This document shows positions 30,735-42,266 of a DNA stretch of 64,000 nt, piece by piece. A model generated the notes under the pieces. The model made no database searches, was not told the origin of the DNA, and worked only from the letters and a program-made list of their open reading frames with translations. Source of the stretch: Phaeosaccion multiseriatum (Eukaryota; Ochrophyta, other classes); assembly GCA_965112735.1 (NCBI GenBank), contig OZ218960.1:1736001-1800000 (forward strand), read 5' to 3'. How positions within the stretch are numbered: the first letter of the stretch is position 1; every line of letters starts with the position of its first letter. Position numbers and translations under genes: made by a program.

Positions 30735-33700
30735 TCACCCCTCTTTCCTCTCTCTGGAGTCTCTGTGCGATGCTGACTCGTCCCTCGTTACGTCTGCACC
30801 ATGCTTACTCTCCTCGGACCACTGCATATGATTGGTACTCGCATATAATTCTCTGTGATGGTGATCCAAAGGAAGAACGGACGCCCCACTGCTACTCTCC
30901 AGCGCAAAGGTTCGATCGAGCTCCTGCTGCTCCGCTGAGAGACTACCACCTTCGCCACCGCCACCCCCATCACCACCACCAGCACCACCACTACCACTAC
31001 CACCATCACCACCACCACCACCAACAGCAGCAGCAGCGCGGTGATCAGCAGCAGAAGGCATACCCTTGTCGCCGTGTCGCGTGCTGTCCGTCACGAGGTA
31101 GGAGGCATGATGACGGTTGTGCGAAGCACTGCCGTTTCCTCCTTCGCCACGAAAGGCACTGGCGCCTCGTCCTCGTCCTCCTCCTTCTTCTTGTTCTTGT
31201 TCTTGTTCTTCTTCATCTTCTCCTTCTCCTCTTCCTCTTCCTCCTCCTCCTCCTCCTCCTCCTCCTCCTCCTCCTCCTCCTCCTCCTCCACCACCACCAC
31301 CACCTCCTCCTCGTCGTCGTCCTCGTGCTCCTCCTCCTCCCCGTCCTCCGCCTCGTCCTCCTCCTCGTCTGCCTCCTCCTCCTCCTTCTCCTCTTCGTCT
31401 TTCTCCTCCTTCACCCCCCCCTCTTCCTCCTCGGTAAAGGCCTTCCTCGCCACCGAGAACGAGAGGACTGCTTGTTGAAGCCACATAGAAAGCACCGACG
31501 CCATCAGAGGTGTGACCACCCCCCACTCTCACGCTCGCGGCTCCTCCTTCTTGGTGCTGCTGGGAACTTCCCGCTTCTTGGCCGTGCTGGTAACTCGCCG
31601 CCGCCGCTGATGCCGCTGATGCCGCTGCGGCAACTGCCAATGGCCCCCCACTTCCAAGGCTGCTGTGTGCTCCCACTTCCAGAGTACCAACTTGCGGACT
31701 TCCGCCGGCAGCGTAGATGGGGCTGCGCACATGGAAGAAGGTGTTGTCTCCTTGTGTTGTGCCGCCGCTACCATCATTGCCGTTAGAGGGTATGGTGCCC
31801 TGTCTTCCTCCCAGGCCCATGTTCCCCCGCCCGGTGCCAGTGGTTAGCCTACTGCTGGCCGCCAGGCTGCCTGTTGACACTCCCTGTCCTTGCCCCTGCT
31901 GATGCTGCTGTTGTTGGTCGAGCTCAAAAGTAGGCTCCTCCTTCACAGCAATGTGCCTCATCAGTTGGGCCGAAGGCGGAGAGAAGCTGTCCAATCCAAG
32001 AATCCTCTCCAATGATGACAACGGCGAAGGCGCCGCTCCTGTTCCTCCCCCTCCTCCTCCTCCTCCTCCTCCTCCTCCTGTTCCTCCTCTTCCCCCCCCA
32101 CCCCCCCCTCCTCCTCTTCCTTCTTCTTCTTCTTCTTCTTCTTCTTCTTCTTCTTCTTCTTGTTCTTCTTCTTCTTCTTCTTCTTGTTCTTTTTCTTCTT
32201 CTTGTCCTTCTTCTTGTTCTTGTTTTTGTTCTTCTTCTTCTTGTTCATCTCCTTGTTCTTGTTCTTCTTGTTCTTTTTCTTCTCTTCCTCCTCCTCCTCC
32301 TCCTCCTCCTCCTCCCCGTTCTCTGCCTCTTGCCCCTCCTCCTGCTCCCCTTCTACCACCGTCGGTAAGTGTCAGTGGCATCGAAGCAGCACCTTGCGGT
32401 TCCCGCTGCAGCTGCTGGCGTTGGAGCTGCTGCCAGACAAGGTTTTGCTGGCGCTCCTGTTGCTGGTGCCGATACTGCTGCTGAAGCTGAATTTGCTGCT
32501 CCAGTGGTAGTTGGAGCTGGAGATAGTCACGCAGATACTGCTGCGACTGCTGTTGCTGGTGCTGGTGGTGCTGCTGCTGCTGGTGCTGCTGCTGCTGCTG
32601 GTGCTGCTGCTGCTGCTGCTGCTGGACCTGCCCAACTCCCTCCCAAGCGTACGGCGGGAAAGAACGGTTCCGCTGCATCTGCTGCAGTTGCTGATGATGC
32701 TGCTTCTCCTCCTCCCCCTCCTCCTCCTGCTGCCGCTGCTGCTGCCGCTGTTGCTGCTGCTGCTGCTGCTGCTGCTGTTGCTCCTGCTGGTGCTGAGACA
32801 GCTGGAGTGACTGCTGGAGTGACTGCTGGAGTGACTGGTCCTGCGGGGTTCCCAAGACGGCGTCTGCGAAATGGTCAAAGGTCGCCAAACTGACGATGGG
32901 ATCCATCGCCAACCGATTGTGGTGCCGGCCCTGCCCGAAACCATCTCCTCCTGGTCCTCCTCCTCCTTCTCCTCCTCGTCCTCCCCCTCCTCGTCCTCGT
33001 CCTCGTCCTCTTCCTCCTCCCCCTCCTCCTCCTCCTCCTCCTCCTCCTCCTCCTCCTCCTCCTCCTCCTCCTCCTCCTCTTCCTCCTCCCCCTCCTCCTC
33101 CTCCTCCTCCTGCTCCTCCTCCTCCTTCTTCTTCTCCTCCTCCTCCTCGTCCTCCTCCTGCTTCTCCTCCTCCTCCTCCTCCTCCTCCTCCTCCTCCTCC
33201 TCCTTCCACTGCTGCTCCTGCTGCACGAGCGCCCGCCCCCCCCCTGCCTTTTACCAGCCTACCTCCTCCCCCTCCTTTCCCTTGAGCTTGTTGTCTTCCC
33301 CCCTGCTGACTGGCGCTCACTCGTGCCGCTGCATCTAATCCCCTGGCATCGTACTTGCCTAGAGTGCCATCGACATCCCTCTGTTGGCTGTGGTCATCTA
33401 TTCCTATCGTCCACCACTGCTGCTCCAGCTGTTGCTGCTGTGCCACGAAGTGCTGCAGCTGACCTTCACTCCGATGCTCAGCCGTCGGCGGAGTCGCCCC
33501 GCCCACATCCGTCAACAGTCTAGCAGAGACCGGGCGTGGCAAGCCTACTGCTTCCCGCTCTGCAGCTTCAGTTTTCACTGTTGCTCGTGCAGCCCCTCCC
33601 CGCCCTCTTCTTCCTCCCGTCCCTCCTGCTCCTGCTCCTCCTACTGCTCCTGGGATGGGGGCGGAGACGGCGTCTCCAGCGGCGGCAGTAGCGGCAGTGC

Positions 33701-36282
33701 CAAGTGGTTGTTCGGCTCTCCTATTGGCGGGCCTCGCTTTGGCGCCCACCCCCCCCGTAGGCTGTTTACGCTTCTTGGAAGAGCTCGCCTTCGCAGTCGG
33801 AAGAGGTCCCTTGGTGTTCTGTTTGGGTAGAGGTACACAGTAAGTCAGTGAAGTGACCAACTTGTCCTTGACGAAAAACGAGCTGTTGAGTGTTGCAATA
33901 GCAAGCAAACAAGCAAAAGAGCTCTTGATCGGGGCAAGGCCAGCAAAGCACACAGAGGAGCCAGGCGCTGTGAGGTTCAAGTGGTGTGTGCCCGGCCGTG
34001 TGACGTTGTTCTTCCTCTTCTTCATTGTTCAGTTGATGTGAGCTAGAGAAGGAAAAAAACGAAAAAAACAGGATCGATATTTTATCGAAGGTGGCGAGTG
34101 GGGAGGGAAGCAACACCAATGCAAAGACCACACACGCCAGGAAGGAAGTAGAGAGGGAGGCCTTATTCAAAGGCAGGGAAGACGCAGGCAACAGGGAGGC
34201 GACGGCGTGGATCAAAAGAGCACGCCTCCTTACCTGCATGCCAGGCTGCTTGTGTGCAATGCAGAAGCGAGGAAACTCGCCTGGAAAGCCGAATTGGGAG
34301 GCTCTGGAGCAGCTTGAGGCCTCACAGCGCTTGTGCTTGACGTCCTGCGAGAGCCAACGGGAAGAAGTGAGGGAGGGAGGGAGGGAGGGAGGGAGGGAGG
34401 GAGGGAGGGAGGGAGGGAGGGAGGGAGGGAGGGAGGGAGGGAGGGAGGGAGGGAGGGAGGGAGGGAGGTAGGGAGGGAGGGAGGGAGACAGGGAGGGAGG
34501 GAGGAAGGGGGGGAGGGAGGGAGGGAGGGAGGGAGGGAGAGAGGGAGGGAGAGAGGGAGGGAGAGAGGGAGAGAGGGAGGGAGAGAGGGATGGAGGAAGG
34601 GAGGGAGGAAGGGAGGGACGGAGAGATGGAGAAAGTGAGTGAGTGAGTGAGTGAGTAAGTGAGTGAGTGAGGGAGGGATGGAGAGAGGGACGGAAGGATG
34701 GAGAGAGGGAGGGAGGAAGGGAGGGAGGAAGGGAGGGACGGAGAGATGGAGAGAGTGAGTGAGTGAGTGAGTAAGTGAGTGAGGGAGGGATGGAGAGAGG
34801 GACGGAAGGATGGAGAGAGGGAGGGAGGAAGGGAGGGAGGAAGGGAGGGACGGAGAGATGGAGAGAGTGAGTGAGTGAGTGAGTAAGTGAGTGAGGGAGG
34901 GATGGAGAGAGGGACGGAAGGATGGAGAGAGTGGGTGAGTGAGTGAGTGAGGGAGGGAGGGAGGGGGGATGGGGGGCGAGTGAGCGAATGATCGAGAAGG
35001 ACAGACGTGGGAAAGGGCAAGTGAAAGGGGGATTTGAAAAGCAACGAAGCCGCGAGAAAGCCCTCTTGCCAAACCACGCCCTCTCCCAGCATGTCCTTCA
35101 GAGTGGGGCAAAGGCAGCGGCTATCCCTTCCCTGTCCGAATGGTACTCATCCTCCGCTCTTATCATGCCCGCTTACCAAGCACAGGAGCCTCTGCCTCCC
35201 TCCCTCCTGCTTCCCTGCCTCCTCTCTCCCCAAAATGAGATTGGCTTACTGACTCACTCACTCACCACCATGTCCGGGCTCTTGTGGGAGCTGCAAAACC
35301 TCGGCTTCTCTCCTCGGTTCGCGAAGCTGGGCTCCCTTGAGCAGCCCTCGGCCTCGCACCTCTTGCTCTTAACATCCTGTGTGTTTGTTTGTTTGTTGTT
35401 TTGGTTTGAATTGGTTGCGCAGAGGAGTGAGTCAGTGTCCCTTCCGTGTGAGCGAGCTATGGAAGACAAGGTGTTTGTGCAGTTTCAAAGGCTGTGCTGG
35501 AGCAGTTACACGGACGCGATACGCACAGCAGCACAGCCATAAGTGGAATGGGGAGGGTGACGACTTCTTCTTGGCGGCGGTGAGCATACGCGACTTTCCC
35601 GCGGCCGGGACGTCCCACGCCATGGAATCATCCGTCCGCTCTCCGGTCCTGCGTCACCCGCCATGGAAATATCCATTCTCTCTCCGGCTCTGCTTCAACT
35701 CACCACCATCCCGGCGGTCTTGTGCGATGCGCAGAAGCGTGCCTTTTGACCCTCCATGCCGAAGCTGGGGTGCTTGCTGCACCCTGGGTCCTCACAGCGC
35801 TTGTGCTTGACGTCTATCATGTCAGGAAGTTTGTGCATGGAGCAGAACCGCGGCTTGGCCCCTGAAGAGAGCGAGCAAAGAGAGCGACAAGGAACGAGGG
35901 CGAGGCAAAGTTATTTCTCCCCGGATGATTGGGATGACAAAAGTGGGGAAGCCGCCACACCACCCTCGCTGCAGTTGGAGACACTGCCTCCCTACACCTA
36001 TGCATCATTCTATACATTCGGGTGACGAGCAGCCAGGAAGTATTATTTCTCTTCCTACGCACCTTCGAAGCCGAAGTATGCGTGCCGCGAGCAGCTCGCC
36101 TCCTCACACCTCTTGTGCTGCCTCCGTGCCATGCTCTTGGCTTCCCCTCCATCTTGTTGCAAGGATGTGGGCTTGGACCGCGCCCTCCTTGCCCCTGTTG
36201 CTGCTGCACCAGCGCCACGAGCCTCCTCCTGAGGCCGACCCGGCTCCATCTTCTCGCTGCTGCTACTCTCGTTCATCTCCAT
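30735..36282 (-). CDS. EsV-1-7 repeat protein (four motifs) with giant low-complexity tail
   Basis: Exons, 5' to 3' on the minus strand, are 36282-36063, 35861-35704, 35376-35266, 34344-34234 and 33818-30735. All phases close, giving 1,228 codons (1,227 aa). Residues 59-200 hold four cysteine motifs of the form C-x4-C-x15-C-x2-H, first cysteines at 59, 95, 133 and 170, each followed by a K-x-P-x-M-type turn and a KRC lead-in. Examples are KRCEDPGCSKHPSFG and KARFCASHKTAGM. This is the EsV-1-7 motif, known from the Ectocarpus virus EsV-1 and from the brown-algal developmental regulator IMM. Molecular function is unknown; zinc binding by C3H is my inference. The 1,027-residue tail mixes Q, G, E and S tracts with islands such as LERILGLDSF and two VKxE sites (VKTE, VKEE) that resemble SUMO acceptors. 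The last exon could hide an intron, and the start is the first ATG in frame. Confidence 0.8.
31230..31290. repeat. (CTC/GAG)n tract within EsV-1-7 gene tail
   Basis: CTC/GAG-type triplets that, in the gene's frame, encode a Gly run in the tail. Similar tracts recur at about 32040-32180, 32280-32325 and 32950-33210, and CTG/CAG tracts encoding Gln at about 32570-32630 and 32735-32780. Confidence 0.85.
34345..35265 (-). repeat. EsV-1-7 intron with long (GGGA)n array and 112-120 bp higher-order repeat
   Basis: From 34369 to about 34970 the plus strand is GGGA/GAGA/GAGT repeats, which is a CCCT tract leading to the acceptor on the gene strand. Within it a longer unit containing GACGGAGAGATGGAG recurs at about 34617, 34737 and 34849. 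The donor side (35190-35240) is CCTCC-rich on the plus strand, hence GGAGG-rich in the transcript. Confidence 0.85.
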
Positions 36283-36842
36283 CCCCAACACCTCCACTGC
36301 AAGGATGAATGTGCTGTGGTCCTCGTCCCATCGTCACTCAAATCTTCCAACCCCTCTCATTCCGAATTGTCGTTCCTACTTTCTCCCTGCCCTGCAGCTC
36401 CTCTGCGCACACTCACTCCCCCTCCCCCTTGCCCACTCAAAACACACACACAGCTCTTTTTTCCTTCTTTTCTTTTGTGGTGCCCTTGTGGCCCTTGCAT
36501 CACGTTGGGACGGGGACGTGGGGCGCGAGAATGTAGAGGGGGACCAGGAGTAATCACGCCGCCGCCGGATCATCCGGTCCAGCCGGTCCGCGTGTTGACA
36601 AGTTGGTTGAACGTCCCCAGAGAATTGCTTTTGAAGCGGCAACTCCGCTCAACCGAGCGATTGCACTGCTACCCCATTCTGAATGTTATTTTTTATTTTT
36701 CACGATCGTTTCACCTCCCTCCAGGCTTTCAAAGGCGCAGCTCATTCGGCCCTGGACAAGGTTACAGTGTGCGCCGGCGTAATCAGTAATCAGGCCGGCT
36801 GGCCAATAATCAGTAATCAGACCCGGCTGGCGCCTGCCATAA
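36283..36842. other. Spacer between EsV-1-7 gene start and helicase stop
   Basis: Both neighbours are on the minus strand, so this holds the EsV-1-7 promoter and the helicase 3' UTR. No gene is seen. Its right end contains the TAATCAGTAATCAG repeats. Confidence 0.5.
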
Positions 36843-36890
36843 TCAGTAATCAGAATCAATAATCTGGCGTCGGCTGTAATCAGTAATCAG
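36780..36890. repeat. TAATCAGTAATCAG repeat, four copies
   Basis: The 14-mer occurs at 36780-36793, 36807-36820, 36840-36853 and 36877-36890, separated by GC-rich spacers containing CCGGCTGG or similar. The last two copies lie in the helicase coding end, and the helicase stop codon falls inside the third. Confidence 0.9.
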
Positions 36891-39389
36891 GCCTCCTCCT
36901 CCATACCCCCCTCCTCCACCTCCCCCGTACCTCCCTCCTCCTCCTCCTCCTCCTCCCCCATATCCACCACCACCACCCCCTCCTCCTCCCCTGTAGCCTC
37001 CTCCTCCTCCCCCCCCCCTTCCTCCTCCCCTTCCTCCTCCTCGGCGACCGAACTTGGGCATCGTACTACCGTACTGCCCATTGCCCTGCGGCGCCATGCG
37101 GTCTCCATGGAAATACTCGAGGGGCCCCTTCACCTTACTTGGCACAGACACCTCCAAGTCAGCAAACATACGCACCACCCCACCACCCCGCTGCCGTGCC
37201 AAGGCCAGTCGACTCGGCTGCCGCCCGTCCTCCTCAGACAGTCCAACATCAGGATCTTCATGCTCCCCATCGTAACCAGCCCCGTTCTCACCACCGAGCT
37301 CCACGCCCGCCATCTCCGTTTGGAAGGCATCCACCGCGGCCAACAAGGCATCCGCTGCCCCTTGCGGAAGGTCCACAATGACCCCTCCTCTGGCCCGACG
37401 CATCGGCCCCAGATGTTGCGTGAGTTTAGGGTCGGCAGCGTGCACAATCTGCTGCACATCCCTCTCGCTCTTCATCATGCTTCCCGTGAGCAGCACCGAC
37501 TTGACGCCCCGCTTGCCGTCCAGGATGGAGTAGCTGCCCGCGGGGGGGGGACCGTCGCCTCCCATGCTTCCCATCAGTGACATGCATGAAGAGACGGTGC
37601 GCAACACCTCCCGTGGGTATTCTGGTGCTGCTGCTACTTGACCCTCCGGGTCAACACCATCCATGCCCTTCGGAGGAAGGAGGGAGGGAGGGTTGGGATG
37701 TGGGGAGGGCGGGTTGAGCAGTAGTAGGTGAGGCCCTACATGCGGGCGAGGCGAGACGGAAGAGACAGCCGGACCAGTAGAGAAGAAAACTAGGATAGCA
37801 CCCCCAACCCATCACTCTCTGCCGTGAGGATGACTGACAGCCACGACGCACGCAAGCACGCACACACACACACACACATACACGCACCCACACATACCCA
37901 CGCACCTTGGGCTTTCCCTTCTGCTGGAGTCCCTTGCGCATTCTCTCGAGCAGCTCTTGTGCTTTGGCTTCGTACACCTTGCTGCCCGACAACGGCACCG
38001 ACAAGATGCTCCTCGACACCGCCTCAAAAGTCGCCGTCACGGCCGCGTCTGCTCCAGGGGGGGACATGCGATAGGAAGCAAAGTCGTACTCCCTCTCCAG
38101 ACTCAGCACCTCATGCTCCTCTCGCCCCGTCACCAGCACCACGTTGATGCCCTGCTTGCCCGCCCGACCCGTCCGTCCAGACCGATGCACAAAGCCCTCT
38201 TGCTCGGTAGGGAGACGGTAGTGGACCACCATCTCTACATTGGGAATGTCGAGGCCTCGAGCCGCCACGTCGGTTGCTACCACAACCTTTGTCTGCCCTC
38301 CTCGGAAGCGACCCAGTGTGCGCTCTCTGGCCGCCTGCGAGAGTCCTCCGTGAAGGGCCTCTGCTCCGAGGCGTTTCATACCAGGGTTGTTGGTGAGGTT
38401 GTCCACTTCGGCTTTGGTCTGGGTGAAGACAATGGTACGCATGCCTGAGGGTAGGTGGGTGGTTGTGGGTAGCAAGAAAGAGGAAAGTGAGTAGTCAAGA
38501 TGGGAAGGGAGTGAAGTGAAGTGATGAGGGTGAGCCGAGTTTGTTCGTGGAAGTTCAGGGTTGCATGTCGAAAGAGAGAGAAGAGAGGGAGGGGGGAGGG
38601 AAGGAGGGAGGGAGAGAAGGCGGGAGGGGGTAGGCAGAGAAGTCAGAGAGAGCGAGCGCGGCGGGGAGGGGCAGAGGCCCAAAGCAAAAGCCACAGGGCA
38701 GAGGATGTAATGCAAATACGCTCAACCTACTTGAATCACGAACCATCATCCCTCACTCACTCACTCACTCCCCCACTCATTCACCCACGCACCCACCCAC
38801 TCACCCTTTCCATAAGTACCACACACGAGGCCCAGCGCCTCCTCCCTGCCTCGCGGCTCCACCGCAATGGTCCAGTGCTCAATGGTGTTGGGTATCTTGG
38901 AGTCATCATCCCCAACCAAATCCACCAACACTGGATCGTTGAGGTACTTGTTAGCCAGCTTGTACACCCACTTGGGCATTGTGGCCGACCAGAGCATGTT
39001 TTGCCTCTCCTCACGAGGGGGCATGGCGTTGAAGATTGTCTCCACGTCGTCTTGGAAACCCATCTTGAGCATCATATCGGCTTCGTCCAAGACGGAGTAC
39101 TGAATGGCAGAGAGGTCCAGCGCCCCTTGCTGAATGAGGTCAATCACACGGCCTGGTGTGCCCACCACGATGTCTACTCCATTCCTGGTTTGACATGAGA
39201 GAGAAGCGAGAGAGAAGAGAGAGAAGGGAGAGAGAAGAGAGAGTGAGAGGAGGGTAGGGGTAGGAGAGAAGGGCAGAGAGAGATGGAGTCGGGGCAGAAG
39301 AAATAAGGAGAGGGGGGCAGAGACGCGGTAAAAGGAGAGCGGGGGTGAAGTGCAAGCAAGGGCAGCAGCAGCAACCACAACAACAACAG

Positions 39390-39457
<68 letters not shown>

Positions 39458-40271
39458 TTTCTCCCCACCGCCCAACCCACCTGAGTGCGCCAAACTGCGG
39501 CCCCAAGGGGGTCCCACCATATAGGCTGAGGGTGGACAGGTTGGGTGCCACACGGGCGAACTCGTTCTCTACTTGCTTGGCCAGCTCCCTCGTGGGTGCG
39601 AGAACGATGGCTCGCGGAATGCGCCCGGGTCGGCCTTTTGGGCTCCATCCCCCTTGCTCCTGCAGTGCGTCCCGTTCAAAATTTTCAACGATGGGAAGTG
39701 CAAAGCCCAGCGTCTTGCCGCTGCCCGTTCTGGACTTGCACAGCACGTCCTTGCCGTCCATGACGGTCTTGAAAGTCTCCGCCTGCACGGGGAAGAGGGA
39801 GGCCACGCCGACTTTGCGCAGTCGGTCTGACAGGCGAGGAGTGAGGTCGAAGTGCTCTAAGTCTGTGGCAGTCGAGCTAACATCTTCTTCGCTGCTTCCA
39901 TATCCGTCTTCCACAAAAGCCTGCTGCGACCGAGCCGTGCCTGAAGTAGAAAAGGAGCGGTACAGAAGCAGGGCCGTGCTCCTTCGCAAGCTCGCTTCTG
40001 ACCCCAGAGACGAGCCTTCGACACTGCTCCTAGCCCTGCTGCTACTGCTGCCACCGCTTAATAGCTGCTGCTGCTGGTGGAATGGATTACTTTGGCTTTG
40101 GCTGACGCTGCTGAGACTGCTGACTGTACCCGGTGCAGATACTCCTACCGAATCTGCACCGAGGGACCTGCCTTCACTCCTGTTTCCCGGCTGTGTGGAG
40201 CTGGTTTGGATGGCGGAAGAGAGGCGGCTCACCCCCGTCCGCGACCGTGTAACAAGCCGCAAGGACAACAT
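36843..40271 (-). CDS. DEAD-box ATP-dependent RNA helicase with Gly-rich tail, probably organellar
   Basis: Exons, 5' to 3' on the minus strand, are 40271-39481, 39184-38805, 38444-37906 and 37667-36843. Phases close to 845 codons (844 aa). The helicase motifs are in order: Q-type FPVQAETF, motif I SRTGSGKT (about 180-187), Ia APTRELAKQ, GTPGR, II DEADMM, III SAT, IV VFTQTKAE, V ATDVAARGLDIP, VI HRSGRTGRAGK. A C-terminal region of about 270 residues ends in an RGG/GGYGGG-rich stretch that probably binds RNA, as in DDX21 and the plant PMH and RH3 groups. The N-terminus (MLSLRLVTRSRTGVSRLSS) is basic and Ser-rich with no acidic residue, fitting a mitochondrial presequence. I chose the ATG at 40271; in-frame codons upstream lack an ATG. 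The last 15 or so residues derive from a local tandem repeat. Confidence 0.92.
39386..39453. repeat. (CTA)n microsatellite in helicase intron 1
   Basis: An uninterrupted CTA/TAC triplet run between the exons ending at 39481 and starting at 39184. Confidence 0.9.
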
Positions 40272-42266
40272 GGCTGCTGGTCCTCTCACCCTTCGCCCCA
40301 GTCAAACCGGGGATTCAGACCGCAGTTAGGGACTCTGGGGGCTCTGTAAATACTAGCAAGATGTTTCCGATGCAGCCCTCCAAAAAGGGGTCCGCTTTGT
40401 TCTTCCTGCTGTGTGTTTTCCTTGTCTTTGCAGACCTGGGCTCCCCGCCGCCGCGTAGATCAGAGCAGTCGAATCCAGTCTTTGGCTTCACAGGTCGTCG
40501 ACACGAAAACCGAACCAAAGTGATTTCCTCGTGTGCCAAAAAAATGAAGCAGGAGAAGAAGGGGCAGCGACACCGCCCTCCTCGTCTAAGTATCGTCAAG
40601 CTCCGACATAACCCTCGGATGCATGCCTCTCTATTGCCTCCCGCCGGACACCATTCCCTTTGCGCGCCCACCTTTCCTCCGAGGCCTCCGCCAACAAATC
40701 TTGAGGAGAGCGGGGTGAAGGATGAGGCGAAAGAGCCTCGATGGCACCGTGAGCTGCGAACGGAGAGAGTCAATGGCCAGTATTCATCGCATCGGGCGAA
40801 GAAGCGGGGCGCGGTCTCTAGGCGAATGCCTTTGGAGCAGGGTGCACCAGTGGCACATCCTCGGCGGGAAACCCCCTTGCAGGTGGCGTTACGGGCAATA
40901 CATGCGGGCTTGGGGGGGGGAGGACCACACCCTGGCCTAGGCCGCCTGACAGATACCGCTGTGCGTGTTGGAGAGGCGAAGTCAGTGTGTGTACGGCCGT
41001 ACGGACCGCGCTTTCCCGACAGTGCTTTTTCAATACCTCTTGTTGGCAGATCGGCGCGTCTGACACGTATGAAACAGCAGCAGCAGCAGCTTTGACACCG
41101 ACACTGAGACCAATACCGGACAAAGGATGAGAGTGCTGGGCCCCTAGCGCCTGAAGTAGCAATGATTTGAATCCCCCAACAGGAAGACAGGAGCCTTAGA
41201 GGACACCGTAGAAACGAAGAGCGACCTTTTCCCGACTCCAAGAATGCTACTGAAATAACACGCGGAGTGCCCAGCAGGCTTTCCAGCGCTCGACCGCAGC
41301 CGATCCGATCAAGACAAGTGAAGAGAGGCTTGCCCCCCCCGCCCAATCGGGAGGGGTGCTGCTGGACGACAGATATAGGGGCAGAGCGGAGAGGGGCGGA
41401 GAGGAGGAGTGGAGACGAGAGGCGGCACGATGTGGCGAAGAGGAGATACGAAAACAGCCCCACTCGCAGCCGGAGTGGGGCTGTCGCGCGGTACCTGGCT
41501 GGATCCGACGGCGAGGAGTCGTGAGAAGAGATGAGAGACAAGAGAACGAGACGACAGGGGATGTTTGGACAGGGAGAGACAAGAGTGAGGGAGAGAGAAA
41601 GAGGCAAAGGCAGACAGAGAGAGAGAAGGAGAGAATATACGACAGGGGACTCTTCACCAGAGGCGACGGCTGCACTTCTGAGGCTTCCGCTTGTAATTTG
41701 GAGATGGGACTCTTAAAAAACCAGATAGAAGGGCGGCTGCACTACTGAGGCTCCCCCTTCTACGTGCTACGAATACTCGCCTATGGGAGGGGGGGGTGCG
41801 TCTCAGGAGGGAAAGAGGGTGGCCGGCCTGCTGTGTGAGGAGGCGAGGGGGGAGGGCGTAGCTACCACAGCCAGGCGAGTGATGGAGTGACCTGATGTGA
41901 CCACTGCGGCAGGCAGGGCAGAGCGGAGCAGAGCAGGGGAGGCAGGGTAGGGCAGGCCGGGCAGGGTAGGCTGACGAAGAAGCAGAGTTGCGGGTGAGAG
42001 ACCAAAGCGGGGAGTAGTTTGGGTATCACTCCACTCACTGTGGCTTGATCATGTTGACTGTGGTCGAATATTCTCCCGCGGACCAATCAATAAACTCAAT
42101 AAAGTTACATTACGAATACCTCTGCCGCTCAAAGTCTCATCTTCCAAAGTTCTGGATAGATGGAGAGGGAAGTATACCTGCCTACCCTCTCGAATCACCG
42201 GAGCAGACTGGCGAACCAAAGGGTGGAACTTACGCAATAACCATAGGATGGAACGTACGCAAACCA
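40272..42266. other. Spacer helicase / UreF with one doubtful ORF
   Basis: About 2 kb between the helicase start and the UreF stop. Both strands are open for long distances (plus 40361-41095, minus 40315-41607), which reflects composition. A CAG run lies at about 41078-41093 and GA-rich repeats lie at 41560-41640. Apart from the tentative ORF listed separately I see no gene. Confidence 0.45.
40361..41095 (+). CDS. Doubtful ORF with signal-peptide-like start
   Basis: The ATG at 40361 opens 244 codons. Residues 10-25 (GSALFFLLCVFLVFAD) would make a good signal peptide; the rest is basic, Pro/Arg-rich and unrecognised, ending in QQQQQL. It would be divergent from the helicase by only 89 bp, fitting the alternating pattern. 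Against it, the opposite strand is equally open and the composition is not clearly coding. Confidence 0.25.
   Translation: MFPMQPSKKGSALFFLLCVFLVFADLGSPPPRRSEQSNPVFGFTGRRHENRTKVISSCAKKMKQEKKGQRHRPPRLSIVKLRHNPRMHASLLPPAGHHSLCAPTFPPRPPPTNLEESGVKDEAKEPRWHRELRTERVNGQYSSHRAKKRGAVSRRMPLEQGAPVAHPRRETPLQVALRAIHAGLGGGGPHPGLGRLTDTAVRVGEAKSVCVRPYGPRFPDSAFSIPLVGRSARLTRMKQQQQQL

Noticed and set aside
34230-35111. 293-codon minus-strand ORF of LPPS repeats
   Set aside because: It is the GGGA array of an EsV-1-7 intron read on the gene strand in another frame.
30735-36282. Integrated viral origin for the EsV-1-7 gene
   Set aside because: The gene is split by introns, sits among ordinary cellular genes, and no other viral-type gene is present; the family is common in ochrophyte nuclear genomes.
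40315-41607. 430-codon minus-strand ORF upstream of the helicase
   Set aside because: Both strands are open here and no family or splice logic supports it; the start is not an ATG-led conserved region.
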